Notes under the pieces: model-generated
What the model saw: the letters and a program-made list of their open reading frames with translations, nothing else
Database searches by the model: none
What the model was told of the DNA's origin: nothing
Position numbers and translations under genes: made by a program
Shown: positions 28,671 to 42,204 of the stretch, piece by piece
Layout of the letters: the number at the start of each line of letters is the position of its first letter
How positions within the stretch are numbered: the first letter of the stretch is position 1
Assembly (NCBI GenBank): GCA_965232465.1
Contig: OZ246977.1
Coordinates: 434,001 to 498,000, forward strand
Direction of reading: 5' to 3'
Length of the DNA stretch: 64,000 bases
Source of the DNA: G965232465 sp965232465
Lineage (GTDB): Bacteria > Pseudomonadota > Alphaproteobacteria > JAQWUY01

Positions 28671-28779
28671 TAACATATTAGAAAAGATGGTCAATTCGTT
28701 AATAAGTGAGATTCATTTATATGAGTTGATTCGCAAAAATCTTAAAGGGCGGTGCTTGCATCGTCCTTTTTGTTTTTTT
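28671..28779 (+). ncRNA. tracrRNA, copy 2 (tandem duplicate)
   Basis: Second complete tracrRNA gene, 191 bp after the first, duplicated together with its promoter and upstream flank (TAATAAAAAATAA). The anti-repeat core is identical; the lower stem has AAUUCGU, giving U-A where copy 1 has U-G. The central hairpin has ATTCAT / ATGAGT (one wobble), and the terminator arms GGGCGGTGC / GCATCGTCC still pair, followed by T runs. Changes in paired regions therefore preserve the structure, suggesting that both copies are kept functional. Confidence 0.88.
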
Positions 28780-28802
28780 GGGGTGTCTTATAAATTTTGG
28801 GG

Positions 28803-28836
28803 GCATAATATGGGGGGACACAGATGTCCCATTATG
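28803..28836. terminator. Hairpin between tracrRNA 2 and mlaA
   Basis: Imperfect inverted repeat CATAAT...GGACA / TGTCC.ATTATG between the convergent tracrRNA 2 and mlaA. It probably ends mlaA transcription; there is no long T-run. Confidence 0.4.
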
Positions 28837-28841
28837 TGTAT

Positions 28842-29561
28842 TTATTCCGAAAAATCGAAATCGGATAAATCGTCAAAACGATTATTTGTTTCATATGAAT
28901 CCGACCGCTGCATGGTGATTGAACGGACAGTTGCATAATAATCAAGGGAGGTTTCTTCGAAGTTATCCGCCGCATCCATAATTTTTGAACGGTTGATGAC
29001 GGTTTGCAAGGCAAATAAAATCGGGGTATTTAAATATTGGTTGGCGAAAACATTTTGCGTTTGTACATCCACCAATCGCCCAGCATGTCCCCGTGCCATA
29101 TTGTGTCCCGATAGGGGGATGACCACATATGGGCCCGATCCGATGTCTGATTTTGCCATAGTTTTTTCCGCTGTTTGGTGTTCGTATGGGATATTGTGTA
29201 AATCAATATCCCCCATCCCCAGTGTCAGGATAAAATTTACAGACATTTTCAATAAACTGTACCCCGCACTTTCAAAATCCCCTTGCAATGCGTAATTTAA
29301 GGCGGATACGGGATATGAAAACTGCGATACAAAAGTTTCCAATGGCTGTTGTATGGATTTTGGCGTAATATATTTATATGTTTTGGCAAAAGGTTTTAAA
29401 GCCGCCCGATCCAAAAACATATTAAATTCAAAAATAGGACGGTTAAAATTTTCAAAAGGATCACGAATCGTATCGTCATTGGCAAATACAGGCGATAAAA
29501 GCAACAGGGTATATACGCCCATGCTTGCCTGTAACAGTTTTTTGATAATCGATGCGTTCAT
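28842..29561 (-). CDS. mlaA: MlaA/VacJ-type outer-membrane phospholipid-transport protein
   Basis: Outer-membrane component that removes misplaced phospholipids from the outer leaflet and passes them to MlaC. The start at ATG 29561 gives 239 residues; a TTG four codons upstream is less likely. A signal peptide (QASMGVYTLLLLSPVFA) lacks a lipobox Cys, unlike the E. coli lipoprotein; several alphaproteobacterial homologues also lack it. Family motifs: DPFENFNRPIFEFN near the mature N-terminus, the GDIDLHNIP stretch, GSGPYVVIPLSG, and LDYYATVRSI near the end. No other mla gene adjoins it. It marks the right edge of the CRISPR island. Confidence 0.9.
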   Translation of the reverse strand: MNASIIKKLLQASMGVYTLLLLSPVFANDDTIRDPFENFNRPIFEFNMFLDRAALKPFAKTYKYITPKSIQQPLETFVSQFSYPVSALNYALQGDFESAGYSLLKMSVNFILTLGMGDIDLHNIPYEHQTAEKTMAKSDIGSGPYVVIPLSGHNMARGHAGRLVDVQTQNVFANQYLNTPILFALQTVINRSKIMDAADNFEETSLDYYATVRSITMQRSDSYETNNRFDDLSDFDFSE

Positions 29562-29651
29562 GTATTTTGCCAAGTTTTGTAATGTTAAACAGGTTACAAT
29601 TCAAACAATTTATGGTACTATACCCCAAATATATAAAATGTGCAAAAGATT

Positions 29652-31409
29652 ATGATAAAAATTTATAATAAAATATACAAAGTATTGACCGCATCACAAG
29701 ATACAAACATTATTATACTGGCGATTTTTTTGGGATGTATGGCGGGGATGTTTGGGGTGTTGTTTCGATTTTCGCTGGATATGATTACCCATTTTACTTT
29801 CGATGGAAATAGCCTGAATTTTGTTGCCAACATAGCCAATTTTTCGTGGTGGTATATTGTGTTAATTCCCACAATTGGGGGATTGATTGTCGGGGTGATA
29901 AAATATATTTTTGCCCCCACTGTATTACAAGGTATGGGTGATGTGATTGCCCTTACAGTACGCAGAAAACACCCAATGACCCCCGCCAAGACCTTTTGGT
30001 CGTTTGTGATTAATGTGGTAACTTTGGGCACAGGGGGGAGTGCCGGTAGTTTGGGCCCCATTGTGCATTTTGTTGGGGGGGTGATGGCTTATGTATTGAA
30101 TGTATTTAAAATTCCGCAAAAATCCGCCCGCACAATGTTGGGGTGTGTAGTAGCTGCTGCGGTGGGGTCAAGTTTAAATGCCCCCATGGCAGGGATGTTT
30201 TTTGCCACAGAACTTATTGTTGGATCGTATGCCATATCGTATGTATTGCCGATTGTGGTGGCTTCTGTTTCTGGGACTTTGGTAACCAATTTTATATATG
30301 GGGAATATTCAGGATTTTCGCTGAACGATATGAGTGGTGTAGGTTTTGCAGAAGTTCCTTTTTTTGTGGTTTTGGGTGTCTTATCGGCATTTGTGGCACG
30401 GGCGTTTATTTATGGTTTGGACACCGTCGAAACTGTGCGGATACGATGCCATATTCCCAAGGTCGTAGCACCGGCTGTGGGCGGATTTGGGGTGGGTTTA
30501 ATTGCCCTGATATTTCCACAAGTGTTGGGTACGGGATATTTTGCCACCGATGTAACCTTGGCGGGATCATTGACTGTGTTGATGTTGGGGGCGTTATTGT
30601 GTGCGAAGTTTTTATCGGCAATGTTGACATTGGGTTTTGGTGGGGGTGGGGGTATGACTTTTCCCGCCTTGTTCATAGGGGCATTATTTGGCGGATTTTT
30701 TGGCAGTGTGGTTATCGTTATTATGGGATATTTTGGTGTCGATGTAGGGCATGCGTATACGGCGTATTCTATGGCGGGTATGGGGGCGTTGTTTGCCACT
30801 GTTGTGGGGGCACCGGTAACGGCGATATTTGTAATATTCGAACTGTCGCATAATTATTCATTAACCTTATCGGCGATGATAAGTACCCTTGTTGCCGCCC
30901 GTGTATTACAATTATTAAAAGTTAAATCGGTATTTGTGCACCAATTGGAAAAAATGGGTATGGATTTATCCGGGTCAACGGATCATATTTATGCCCGTGA
31001 AGTTATGGCACGGGATTTGATGTCATTTGATTTTTGTCAAATCCGTAATACGGATGATATCGAAACTGTGCGCAGTACCTTAATTACATCCCCTTTGGGG
31101 CGGGTGTTTGTGGTGGATAAAGACAATGTATTGGTGGGGGAAATAAACCTGTATACCATGGGAAAACACGCATTCGATCGGCAACAGGACACACATATTA
31201 CCTTGGTGGATATTATGGATACTGTTCCCCAATTTGTTACCGCTGATACCAATTTAGATTCTATTTTACCCCTGTATCAATCACACAAAGATACGGTATT
31301 TGTAGTTGTCGATGACAGCAAAAAAATGCTGGGTATTTTACATGAAAATGATGTGTTAATTGCATATCAAACTGTGGTAGGGGACAGCCGGGAACAAGAA
31401 AGGATATAA
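29652..31409 (+). CDS. ClC-family chloride channel/transporter with CBS domains
   Basis: Membrane protein of the ClC family, 585 residues from the ATG at 29652 (a GTG four codons upstream is possible). About ten or more hydrophobic helices span residues 20-430. The filter motif normally reading GREGP is GSLGP here (GGSAGSLGPIVHFVGG), so the gating/proton glutamate is replaced by leucine. A second signature is FGGGGGMTFPALFIGALFGG. A C-terminal pair of CBS domains (about 445-585) would bind adenine nucleotides. The missing Glu suggests passive, uncoupled chloride flow or altered selectivity. It is followed after 5 bp by uvrD. Confidence 0.88.
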   Translation: MIKIYNKIYKVLTASQDTNIIILAIFLGCMAGMFGVLFRFSLDMITHFTFDGNSLNFVANIANFSWWYIVLIPTIGGLIVGVIKYIFAPTVLQGMGDVIALTVRRKHPMTPAKTFWSFVINVVTLGTGGSAGSLGPIVHFVGGVMAYVLNVFKIPQKSARTMLGCVVAAAVGSSLNAPMAGMFFATELIVGSYAISYVLPIVVASVSGTLVTNFIYGEYSGFSLNDMSGVGFAEVPFFVVLGVLSAFVARAFIYGLDTVETVRIRCHIPKVVAPAVGGFGVGLIALIFPQVLGTGYFATDVTLAGSLTVLMLGALLCAKFLSAMLTLGFGGGGGMTFPALFIGALFGGFFGSVVIVIMGYFGVDVGHAYTAYSMAGMGALFATVVGAPVTAIFVIFELSHNYSLTLSAMISTLVAARVLQLLKVKSVFVHQLEKMGMDLSGSTDHIYAREVMARDLMSFDFCQIRNTDDIETVRSTLITSPLGRVFVVDKDNVLVGEINLYTMGKHAFDRQQDTHITLVDIMDTVPQFVTADTNLDSILPLYQSHKDTVFVVVDDSKKMLGILHENDVLIAYQTVVGDSREQERI

Positions 31410-31414
31410 TCCAA

Positions 31415-33706
31415 ATGATATGTAAAGATAGGGATGCGGACATGGATTCTGATATACCTTTTGATGATATACCAATGGATGTCCATATTCCCATGTCTGC
31501 GGATATATCCGCCCCACCGCCAGACCCCCATGCCCCCGATTGGATACAGGGTTTAAACGATGCCCAAAAACAAGCGGTGCTGTCCATTGATGGGGCGTGT
31601 TTGGTGTTGGCGGGGGCAGGCACAGGTAAAACACGAGTTTTAACCACGCGTATTGCCCAAATTTTGTATTTACGGCGGGCGATGCCCTATCAAATATTGT
31701 GTGTAATTTTTACCAATAAAGCGGCCGCAGAAATGCGGCAACGGGTGCAAAAACTAACGGGGGAATTGTCGGGTATTTGGTTGGGGACTTTTCATAATTT
31801 GTGTTTACGGATCTTACGCAAGCATGCGGGATTGGTCGGGCTTGACAGTAATTTTATTATTTTGGACGATTCGGATCAGGTGCGTATTTTAAAAGATATT
31901 TTATTGGACTTAGATATCGACAAAGATAAATATCCCGCAAAGACTATGATTTCGCATATCCAACGGTGGAAAGATAAAGCATTGACCCCTGATATGATAA
32001 CCGCCGATATGGTGGGTAATTTGGCAAATGGACGTTTACAACAGGCGTATGTGGCATATCAACAGCGATTGCAGCAATTAAATGCGGTGGATTTTGGCGA
32101 TTTAATTTTGTTTGTGGTGCACATATTCCAACACCATCCTGATGTACTTATGGCATATCAACACCGATTTCAGTATATTTTGGTCGATGAATACCAAGAC
32201 ACCAACACGGCACAATATAAATGGTTATGTTTGTTATCGCAACGCTATGATGTCCAAGGGCAGATGTACGCAAATATCTGTTGTGTGGGGGATGATGACC
32301 AATCGATTTATGGGTGGCGGGGGGCGGATGTGGAAAATATCTTGCGTTTTGAGGCGGATTTTCCACAGGCACAGGTCATACGGTTGGAACAAAATTATCG
32401 TTCGACTTCGCATATTTTAAATACGGCAAATGCCCTTATATCCCATAATAAAAACCGTCTTGGTAAAAACTTGTTTACCGATGCAGGCGATGGGCAAAAA
32501 GTACGAATCAGTGCGGTGTATGATGGGAATGCAGAAGCGATACAAGTATCGCAAATGATCGAAAATGCCCAAGCCCATGGGGAAAAATATGCGGATATGG
32601 CTATATTGGTACGGGCGGGGTATCAAACCTTAACCTTTGAAAAACGCTTTTTTGAAGTCAATATTCCATATAAAGTTATTGGCGGTGCGAAATTTTATGA
32701 ACATGAAGAAATACGGGATGTGGTGGCGTATTTACGGGTGGTATATCAATTCCAAGATGACTTGGCTTTTGACCGTATCATTAATAAGCCCGCCCGTGGA
32801 ATTGGTACATCCACTGTACAGCTGCTGCATACTTTATCCCGTGCAAAACAAATAAGTTTGTACGCATCTGCAGTGCAAATACTCGAGGGGGATGATTTAC
32901 CCAAGCGGGCAAAAAGTGCATTACAATCTGTCCTCGATTTATTTGAAAAATGGCGAAAAATTGCCCATGATACAGACACAGAAAATACCCATTTGCATCT
33001 GTTAAATACTATGTTGGAGGATTCGGGATATTTGGAATATTGGAAAAATTCCAAACACCCCAAAGCCCCATCACGGGTCGATAATATTCACGAATTGTAT
33101 TCGGCAATGAAATCTTTTCAAAACTTGGGGGGATATTTGGAACATATTGCCCTACATATGGATTCGGACGATATAAACACAGATGACAGCGTATCGATTA
33201 TGACCCTGCATGCGGCAAAAGGCTTGGAATTTGATCGTGTTTTTTTGGTGGGGTGGGAAGAGGGCTTGTTTCCATCTGAACGCAGTCTGGACGAATTGGG
33301 CGATAAGGGGCTTGAAGAAGAACGACGGCTTGCCTATGTGGGGATTACACGGGCAAAAAAATATTGCCAAATATCGTTTGCAGGGTCACGTTTGATACAT
33401 CGTTCTTGGACAAATAATCCCCCCAGTCGATTTTTGCAATGTTTACCTAGGGGTAATTTGGATACGGAACATATGCCCCGCTTTAATGGATATGATAATG
33501 GATATTTGGATATGGACCCCACCCCTCAGGTTAGCATGATAGAAATGGATGTACATGATACCGCCGGTTTTGTCGTAAACGAACGGTGTTTTCATCAAAA
33601 ATTTGGTATGGGGACAATACAAGCAGTGGATGGCGATTATGTGACCATTGCTTTTGATCACGCAGGAATCAAAAAGGTAATGGCAACTTTTGTGGAAAGT
33701 GTATGA
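31415..33706 (+). CDS. uvrD: ATP-dependent DNA helicase UvrD/PcrA
   Basis: Superfamily 1A 3'-5' helicase in excision and mismatch repair. It has 763 residues, within the family range of 700-780. A 40-residue acidic, Pro-rich N-terminal extension precedes GLNDAQKQAV. Motif I is AGAGTGKTRVL (66-73), motif Ia FTNKAAAEMRQRV, motif II LVDEYQDTN, motif III CVGDDDQSIYGWRGAD, motif IV LEQNYRS, motif V TLHAAKGLEFDRVFL and motif VI RRLAYVGITRA. A C-terminal Tudor-like end (CFHQKFGMGTIQAVDG) is typical of PcrA/UvrD. It overlaps prmA by 4 bp. Confidence 0.95.
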   Translation: MICKDRDADMDSDIPFDDIPMDVHIPMSADISAPPPDPHAPDWIQGLNDAQKQAVLSIDGACLVLAGAGTGKTRVLTTRIAQILYLRRAMPYQILCVIFTNKAAAEMRQRVQKLTGELSGIWLGTFHNLCLRILRKHAGLVGLDSNFIILDDSDQVRILKDILLDLDIDKDKYPAKTMISHIQRWKDKALTPDMITADMVGNLANGRLQQAYVAYQQRLQQLNAVDFGDLILFVVHIFQHHPDVLMAYQHRFQYILVDEYQDTNTAQYKWLCLLSQRYDVQGQMYANICCVGDDDQSIYGWRGADVENILRFEADFPQAQVIRLEQNYRSTSHILNTANALISHNKNRLGKNLFTDAGDGQKVRISAVYDGNAEAIQVSQMIENAQAHGEKYADMAILVRAGYQTLTFEKRFFEVNIPYKVIGGAKFYEHEEIRDVVAYLRVVYQFQDDLAFDRIINKPARGIGTSTVQLLHTLSRAKQISLYASAVQILEGDDLPKRAKSALQSVLDLFEKWRKIAHDTDTENTHLHLLNTMLEDSGYLEYWKNSKHPKAPSRVDNIHELYSAMKSFQNLGGYLEHIALHMDSDDINTDDSVSIMTLHAAKGLEFDRVFLVGWEEGLFPSERSLDELGDKGLEEERRLAYVGITRAKKYCQISFAGSRLIHRSWTNNPPSRFLQCLPRGNLDTEHMPRFNGYDNGYLDMDPTPQVSMIEMDVHDTAGFVVNERCFHQKFGMGTIQAVDGDYVTIAFDHAGIKKVMATFVESV

Positions 33707-34602
33707 CAGAAAAACCTGTATACCGAATAAGTATACTATGTCCCGATTTTGCCATTGCCGAAGTGGTGGCGGATTTTTTTGCCGATTTGGGATATGGGTC
33801 AGGATTTCGTCGGTTCGATGATAGTCTGGAAAATATCGATATATTTTATGCGGATATATTTACCCATACTTTACCCGATCCAACCGATATAACCGCCCGG
33901 CGTCAAACCATAAACAGTGTTTGGGGTGATGTGTTTAAAATTTGTGTCGAATGTATTTCTGATACGGATTGGATCAGTAAAAATCAACAGCATTCTGCCC
34001 CCCTTGACATAGGCGATTTTTTTGTATATCAATCCTTATATACGGGCGATATACCGGCGGACAAGGTGGGCGTATTGGTGCGGGCGGATCAGGCATTTGG
34101 CACAGGGGCACATTATACCACCGCTATGTGTTTACAGGCATTGCAAAAGGTGCGGTTTAAAAAACAAAATATCAAAATTGTCGATGTGGGTACAGGTACG
34201 GGTATTTTGGCGGTGGGGGCAAAAAAATATTACGATAATATATATCAAAGCGTATCTGTATTTGCCTGTGACATAGACCCCATATCTGTCGACATTGCCC
34301 AAGATGTGGTTGCTAAAAATCATGTGCATATTCCCGTGATGCAATCTTGTGGCGTGGAAAATTTTACTATACAAGACACCGCTCCTTATGATATGGTACT
34401 TGCAAATATATTATCGCTACCTTTGGTGGATATGGCAACAAATATAGTTGCTGTTGTTAAACCGGGGGGATATATGGTATTATCAGGTTTTACCAGTGCC
34501 CAGCATGATATGGTACGCAACGCATATACACAATTGGGATGTGCGGTCACAGACGCTTATGAAGATAATGACTGGGTGGCGGTGGTTTTGCAAAAAATAT
34601 AA
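33703..34602 (+). CDS. prmA: Ribosomal protein L11 methyltransferase
   Basis: Trimethylates ribosomal protein L11. It has 299 residues, normal length. An N-terminal L11-recognition domain is followed by the SAM-dependent domain: RADQAFGTGAHYTTAMCLQAL (PrmA signature), VDVGTGTGILAVGAKK (motif I, about 162-176), ACDIDPISVDIA and VLANILSLPL. The ATG overlaps the uvrD stop (ATGA). The helicase-prmA-aminopeptidase order is a common alphaproteobacterial arrangement. Confidence 0.94.
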   Translation: MTEKPVYRISILCPDFAIAEVVADFFADLGYGSGFRRFDDSLENIDIFYADIFTHTLPDPTDITARRQTINSVWGDVFKICVECISDTDWISKNQQHSAPLDIGDFFVYQSLYTGDIPADKVGVLVRADQAFGTGAHYTTAMCLQALQKVRFKKQNIKIVDVGTGTGILAVGAKKYYDNIYQSVSVFACDIDPISVDIAQDVVAKNHVHIPVMQSCGVENFTIQDTAPYDMVLANILSLPLVDMATNIVAVVKPGGYMVLSGFTSAQHDMVRNAYTQLGCAVTDAYEDNDWVAVVLQKI

Positions 34603-34631
34603 TGGCATTTATATATTAAGGGAGAAAAAGT

Positions 34632-36437
34632 ATGCAGTATGGCTTGACAATGGGAAACGCCCCAGCACAACGGACACAAGATTTGCAACAGTGGTTACAG
34701 GACAATAACTATACAGCATTTGTGATGAATCGTACGGATCAATTTCAGGGTGAATATTTGCCCCCATGTGCGGAACGGTTGCAATGGTTGACGGGGTTTA
34801 GCGGATCGGCAGGGCAGGTTATTGTATCCCAACCCGCCCACCCATCAGCGGTGTTTGTGGATGGCAGGTATACCATTCAAGCGGAGGATCAAATTAACCA
34901 AGATATATACACGATTGTGTCCATTACCGACACCACGCCTTATGATTGGATTGGGCAACAGTATGGGGCGGGTGATGTGATTGCCTATGACCCATGGTTG
35001 TTTACGCCCTTGCAATTATCCGCATATGAAAAAGTCTGTAATGTGCGTGATATTACATGGGTACCTGTATCTGAAAATCCCATTGATATATTGTGGCATG
35101 ATCAGCCCGCCCCGCCGATTGGGAATATTCGTATTCATCCCATGGTGGTTGCAGGCGTATCACACACGGAAAAATTGCAAAATATTGCCACAGCGATAAA
35201 AGAGTGTTCGGCGGATTATACGATTATGACCATGTCTTGTGCCATATCGTGGGCGTTTAATATTCGTGGTACAGATATTCCATTCAATCCTGTTGTATTG
35301 TCATATGCGGTGGTGGATAAGAATGCACATGCCACTTTGTATATGGAACCTCAAAAAATCAATAATACTTTGGCGAATCATTTGGGCGATAGGGTAACTG
35401 TAAAATCTATGGGCGATTTTATCGGTGATATCGGATCCTTATCGGGTACCATTGCCATTGACAAACGATTTACCCCCTGTGGATTGATTGATAATATCAA
35501 TGCGAATATCGTTTGGTGGAAAGATTTTGCGTACGAACAAAAAGCCTTTAAAAACCTGTGGGAACAAGATTCCATGCGTCAATGTCATGTACGGGATGGG
35601 ATTGCCATGGTGCGGATGTTACATTGGATCGACACCACCCCATACACAGAACAAGATGAATGGACAAACGCCCAAAAATTATATGCATTCAGGTCTGCGG
35701 TGGACGAATTTCGGGATTTAAGCTTTGATACGATTTCTGGCTTTGCCGGCAATGGCAGTATTTGTCATTACTGTGTGGAACAAGACACTGCCCTACCGTT
35801 TCATCAAGGCGGTAACCCATTGAACGGGCTTTATGTATTGGACAGCGGGTCGCAGTATACGGATGGTACCACCGATATTACCCGTACCCTTTGTATTGGC
35901 ACGCCCACACAGGAACAAAAGCACGATTTTACACTTGTATTAAAAGGCTTAATTGCTGTACATCGTACCAAGTTTTCACCGAAGATTTCCATGCAAACAC
36001 TGGATGGTATTGCCCGTCAGTTTTTATTGGCAGAATGCAAAAATTTTGACCATGGCACCGGACATGGTGTTGGGTGTGCCATGAATGTACACGAAGGTCC
36101 ATATAGTATGGGACCAAAGGGAATTGAGGGGATACAAGCAGGGGCGATTTTAAGTATCGAACCGGGATATTACAAACGGGATGCATATGGCATTCGCATT
36201 GAAAACTTGGCAATTGCCCAACCGGTTGGGGATACGGAATGGTTGGAATGGGAAAATATCACTTGGTGCCCCATTGACAACCGCCTTATCGATGGGTATT
36301 TATTGACAGAAATAGAAAAAGACTGGCTCAACGCATATCATAATACGGTTTGGAAAAAGTTGTCCCCATTCTTTGATAATGATGCGGATCGGGATATTTA
36401 CGAATGGCTGATAAATGCTTGTGAACCGATAGTTTAA
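34632..36437 (+). CDS. pepP: Xaa-Pro aminopeptidase, M24B family
   Basis: Metallopeptidase removing N-terminal residues before proline. Its 601 residues match the long, three-domain eukaryotic-like APP1 form common in alphaproteobacteria. Two creatinase-like N-terminal domains (LQWLTGFSGSAGQVIV near 50-66; VFVDGRY) precede the pita-bread domain. Metal ligands lie in LDSGSQYTDGTTDITRT (two Asp), DHGTGHGVG (His), LSIEPGYY (Glu) and GIRIENL (Glu). A ribosome site AAGGGAGA lies before the ATG at 34632. It ends 340 bp before the rRNA operon. Confidence 0.93.
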   Translation: MQYGLTMGNAPAQRTQDLQQWLQDNNYTAFVMNRTDQFQGEYLPPCAERLQWLTGFSGSAGQVIVSQPAHPSAVFVDGRYTIQAEDQINQDIYTIVSITDTTPYDWIGQQYGAGDVIAYDPWLFTPLQLSAYEKVCNVRDITWVPVSENPIDILWHDQPAPPIGNIRIHPMVVAGVSHTEKLQNIATAIKECSADYTIMTMSCAISWAFNIRGTDIPFNPVVLSYAVVDKNAHATLYMEPQKINNTLANHLGDRVTVKSMGDFIGDIGSLSGTIAIDKRFTPCGLIDNINANIVWWKDFAYEQKAFKNLWEQDSMRQCHVRDGIAMVRMLHWIDTTPYTEQDEWTNAQKLYAFRSAVDEFRDLSFDTISGFAGNGSICHYCVEQDTALPFHQGGNPLNGLYVLDSGSQYTDGTTDITRTLCIGTPTQEQKHDFTLVLKGLIAVHRTKFSPKISMQTLDGIARQFLLAECKNFDHGTGHGVGCAMNVHEGPYSMGPKGIEGIQAGAILSIEPGYYKRDAYGIRIENLAIAQPVGDTEWLEWENITWCPIDNRLIDGYLLTEIEKDWLNAYHNTVWKKLSPFFDNDADRDIYEWLINACEPIV

Positions 36438-36776
36438 CATATTGCTATACAAGTTTTATGTATATATTTTTATGTTGTGATAAATATTTTTTATATTTTT
36501 TGAAATTATGTGTTGCATTTATGTTTGCAATGTTTTATAAAGCATCTCTGTGCAGTACTGGTTTATTTTAAAGTTGTATTTTATGCAGTTTATTTAGTTG
36601 TAGTTTATATGATTTTACTGGTTGTTTAATATGGTATATATGAGAAGAGATACTTGGACGGTGGGGAGCCACTGTTTATAGTATTAACACACGCAGACAG
36701 TGGGTTAGATTATGTCGTGATAGCCATTTTTTGTTTATTACATTTTATGGTTTATGATGATATTAAGTGTTAATTT
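36438..36776 (+). promoter_or_regulatory. rRNA operon promoter and leader region
   Basis: AT-rich 339-bp gap. A good sigma-70 promoter reads TTGCAT (36513-36518), 17 bp, TATAAA (36536-36541). The upstream A/T tracts (36475-36510) could act as an UP element. The remaining 235 bp would be the 16S leader. I see no coding sequence. Confidence 0.55.
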
Positions 36777-38495
<1,719 letters not shown>

Positions 38496-38571
38496 GGGGG
38501 TATAGCTCAGTTGGGAGAGCGCTTGCTTTGCACGCAAGAGGCCGTCGGTTCGACTCCGTCTACCTCCACCA
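38496..38571 (+). tRNA. tRNA-Ala (anticodon TGC)
   Basis: 76-base cloverleaf: acceptor GGGGGTA / TACCTCC with one G-T pair, D-arm AGCTCAGTTGGGAGAGC, anticodon loop CTTTGCACG with TGC, T-arm GGTTCGACTCC, encoded CCA end. It is the only tRNA in the spacer; no tRNA-Ile accompanies it. Confidence 0.97.
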
Positions 38572-39006
38572 GATATACCTAAATTTATGGTGTACTATAA
38601 ATTTAAGGTATGTAAGTTTAATATCACAGATATATAACAATGCAGTTGTATAGTGTTGTTAAACCGATAGCTCTTAACACAAGAGTGTTGTTTAATATTG
38701 TAAATAGGTAATTAGCAAATGAACACAAAGTAGGTTTTTTCGTGTTTTATTCATCTTACATAAGATATGTTACTAAGGATAAAACAGACTAACGAAAAGA
38801 TTTGCAGGTTCTTTGCTGAGAATGTGTGATTTTGTCGAATTGTAAGTAAACATAGAACCAAGTTTTATCAAGTATGATCCAAAGTTTTACGAGTTTTATT
38901 ATGCGATAATATATCGTCTGATCCATAAAGTTTTTAGCGTAAGCATAATTTTTGCCCATGCTGTTAGTTTTCCGGTGTCAGGTAAGATAGTTATCTCTGT
39001 ATATGA
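38572..39006. other. 16S-23S spacer, second part
   Basis: 435 bp without a gene. A hairpin directly after the tRNA (38576-38610, arms TACCTAAATTTAT / ATAAATTTAAGGTA) may be a processing site. The rest is AT-rich transcribed spacer in which no tRNA-Ile is detectable. Confidence 0.5.
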
Positions 39007-41745
<2,739 letters not shown>

Positions 41746-41913
41746 TTCATATACAGTGATAATTATCTCATAAAAATAAGATAATACTTTAAAACTCTGG
41801 GTCGTGTAACACTGCAACACGCAAAAACACACACAACAGCAAAGAACACCACAAATAATAACCAAAAAAACAGCATGCAACAACAAAATCATGTGCTAAC
41901 ATACAGGGCATAT
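41746..41913. other. 23S-5S spacer
   Basis: 168 bp transcribed spacer rich in ACA-type short repeats (AACACACACAACAGC). No gene or tRNA is seen. Confidence 0.5.
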
Positions 41914-42036
41914 ATGGGTTGGTGACCATAGAGAAAGTCCAAGCACCCGACCCCATCCCGAACTCGTAAGTGAAACCTTTCATCGCCAATGGTACTGTGT
42001 CATAAGACACGGGAGAGTAGGTCGTCGCCAACCCTT
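41914..42036 (+). rRNA. rrf: 5S ribosomal RNA
   Basis: Helix I arms GGGTTGG and CCAACCC enclose the conserved CACCCGACCCCATCCCGAAC segment and the GGGAGAGTAGGTCGTCGCC end. About 120 bases. No tRNA-Met follows, unlike many alphaproteobacterial operons. Confidence 0.95.
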
Positions 42037-42077
42037 ATATACCCTGTATAAACCTATTTACATTATAAACACAACAT

Positions 42078-42115
42078 AACCCCACCTACAAAAAGTAAGC
42101 GGGGTTTTATTTTTT
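42078..42115 (+). terminator. rRNA operon terminator
   Basis: Hairpin with outer arms AACCCC / GGGGTT and inner CTAC / GTA(A)G around an AAAAA loop, followed by TTTTATTTTTT. Confidence 0.8.
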
Positions 42116-42204
42116 CGAATTTTTAAACGATTATAACCATAAAATTATATATGACACATATTATTACTTGATTTTTTATACTTTTAGTTTTAGTGACCTG
42201 CCCC

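Noticed and set aside
28445..28938. Two short plus-strand frames containing NILEKMVxSLISEIHLYE
   Set aside because: They begin at the -35 boxes and cover the tracrRNA genes; the similarity is due to the RNA duplication.
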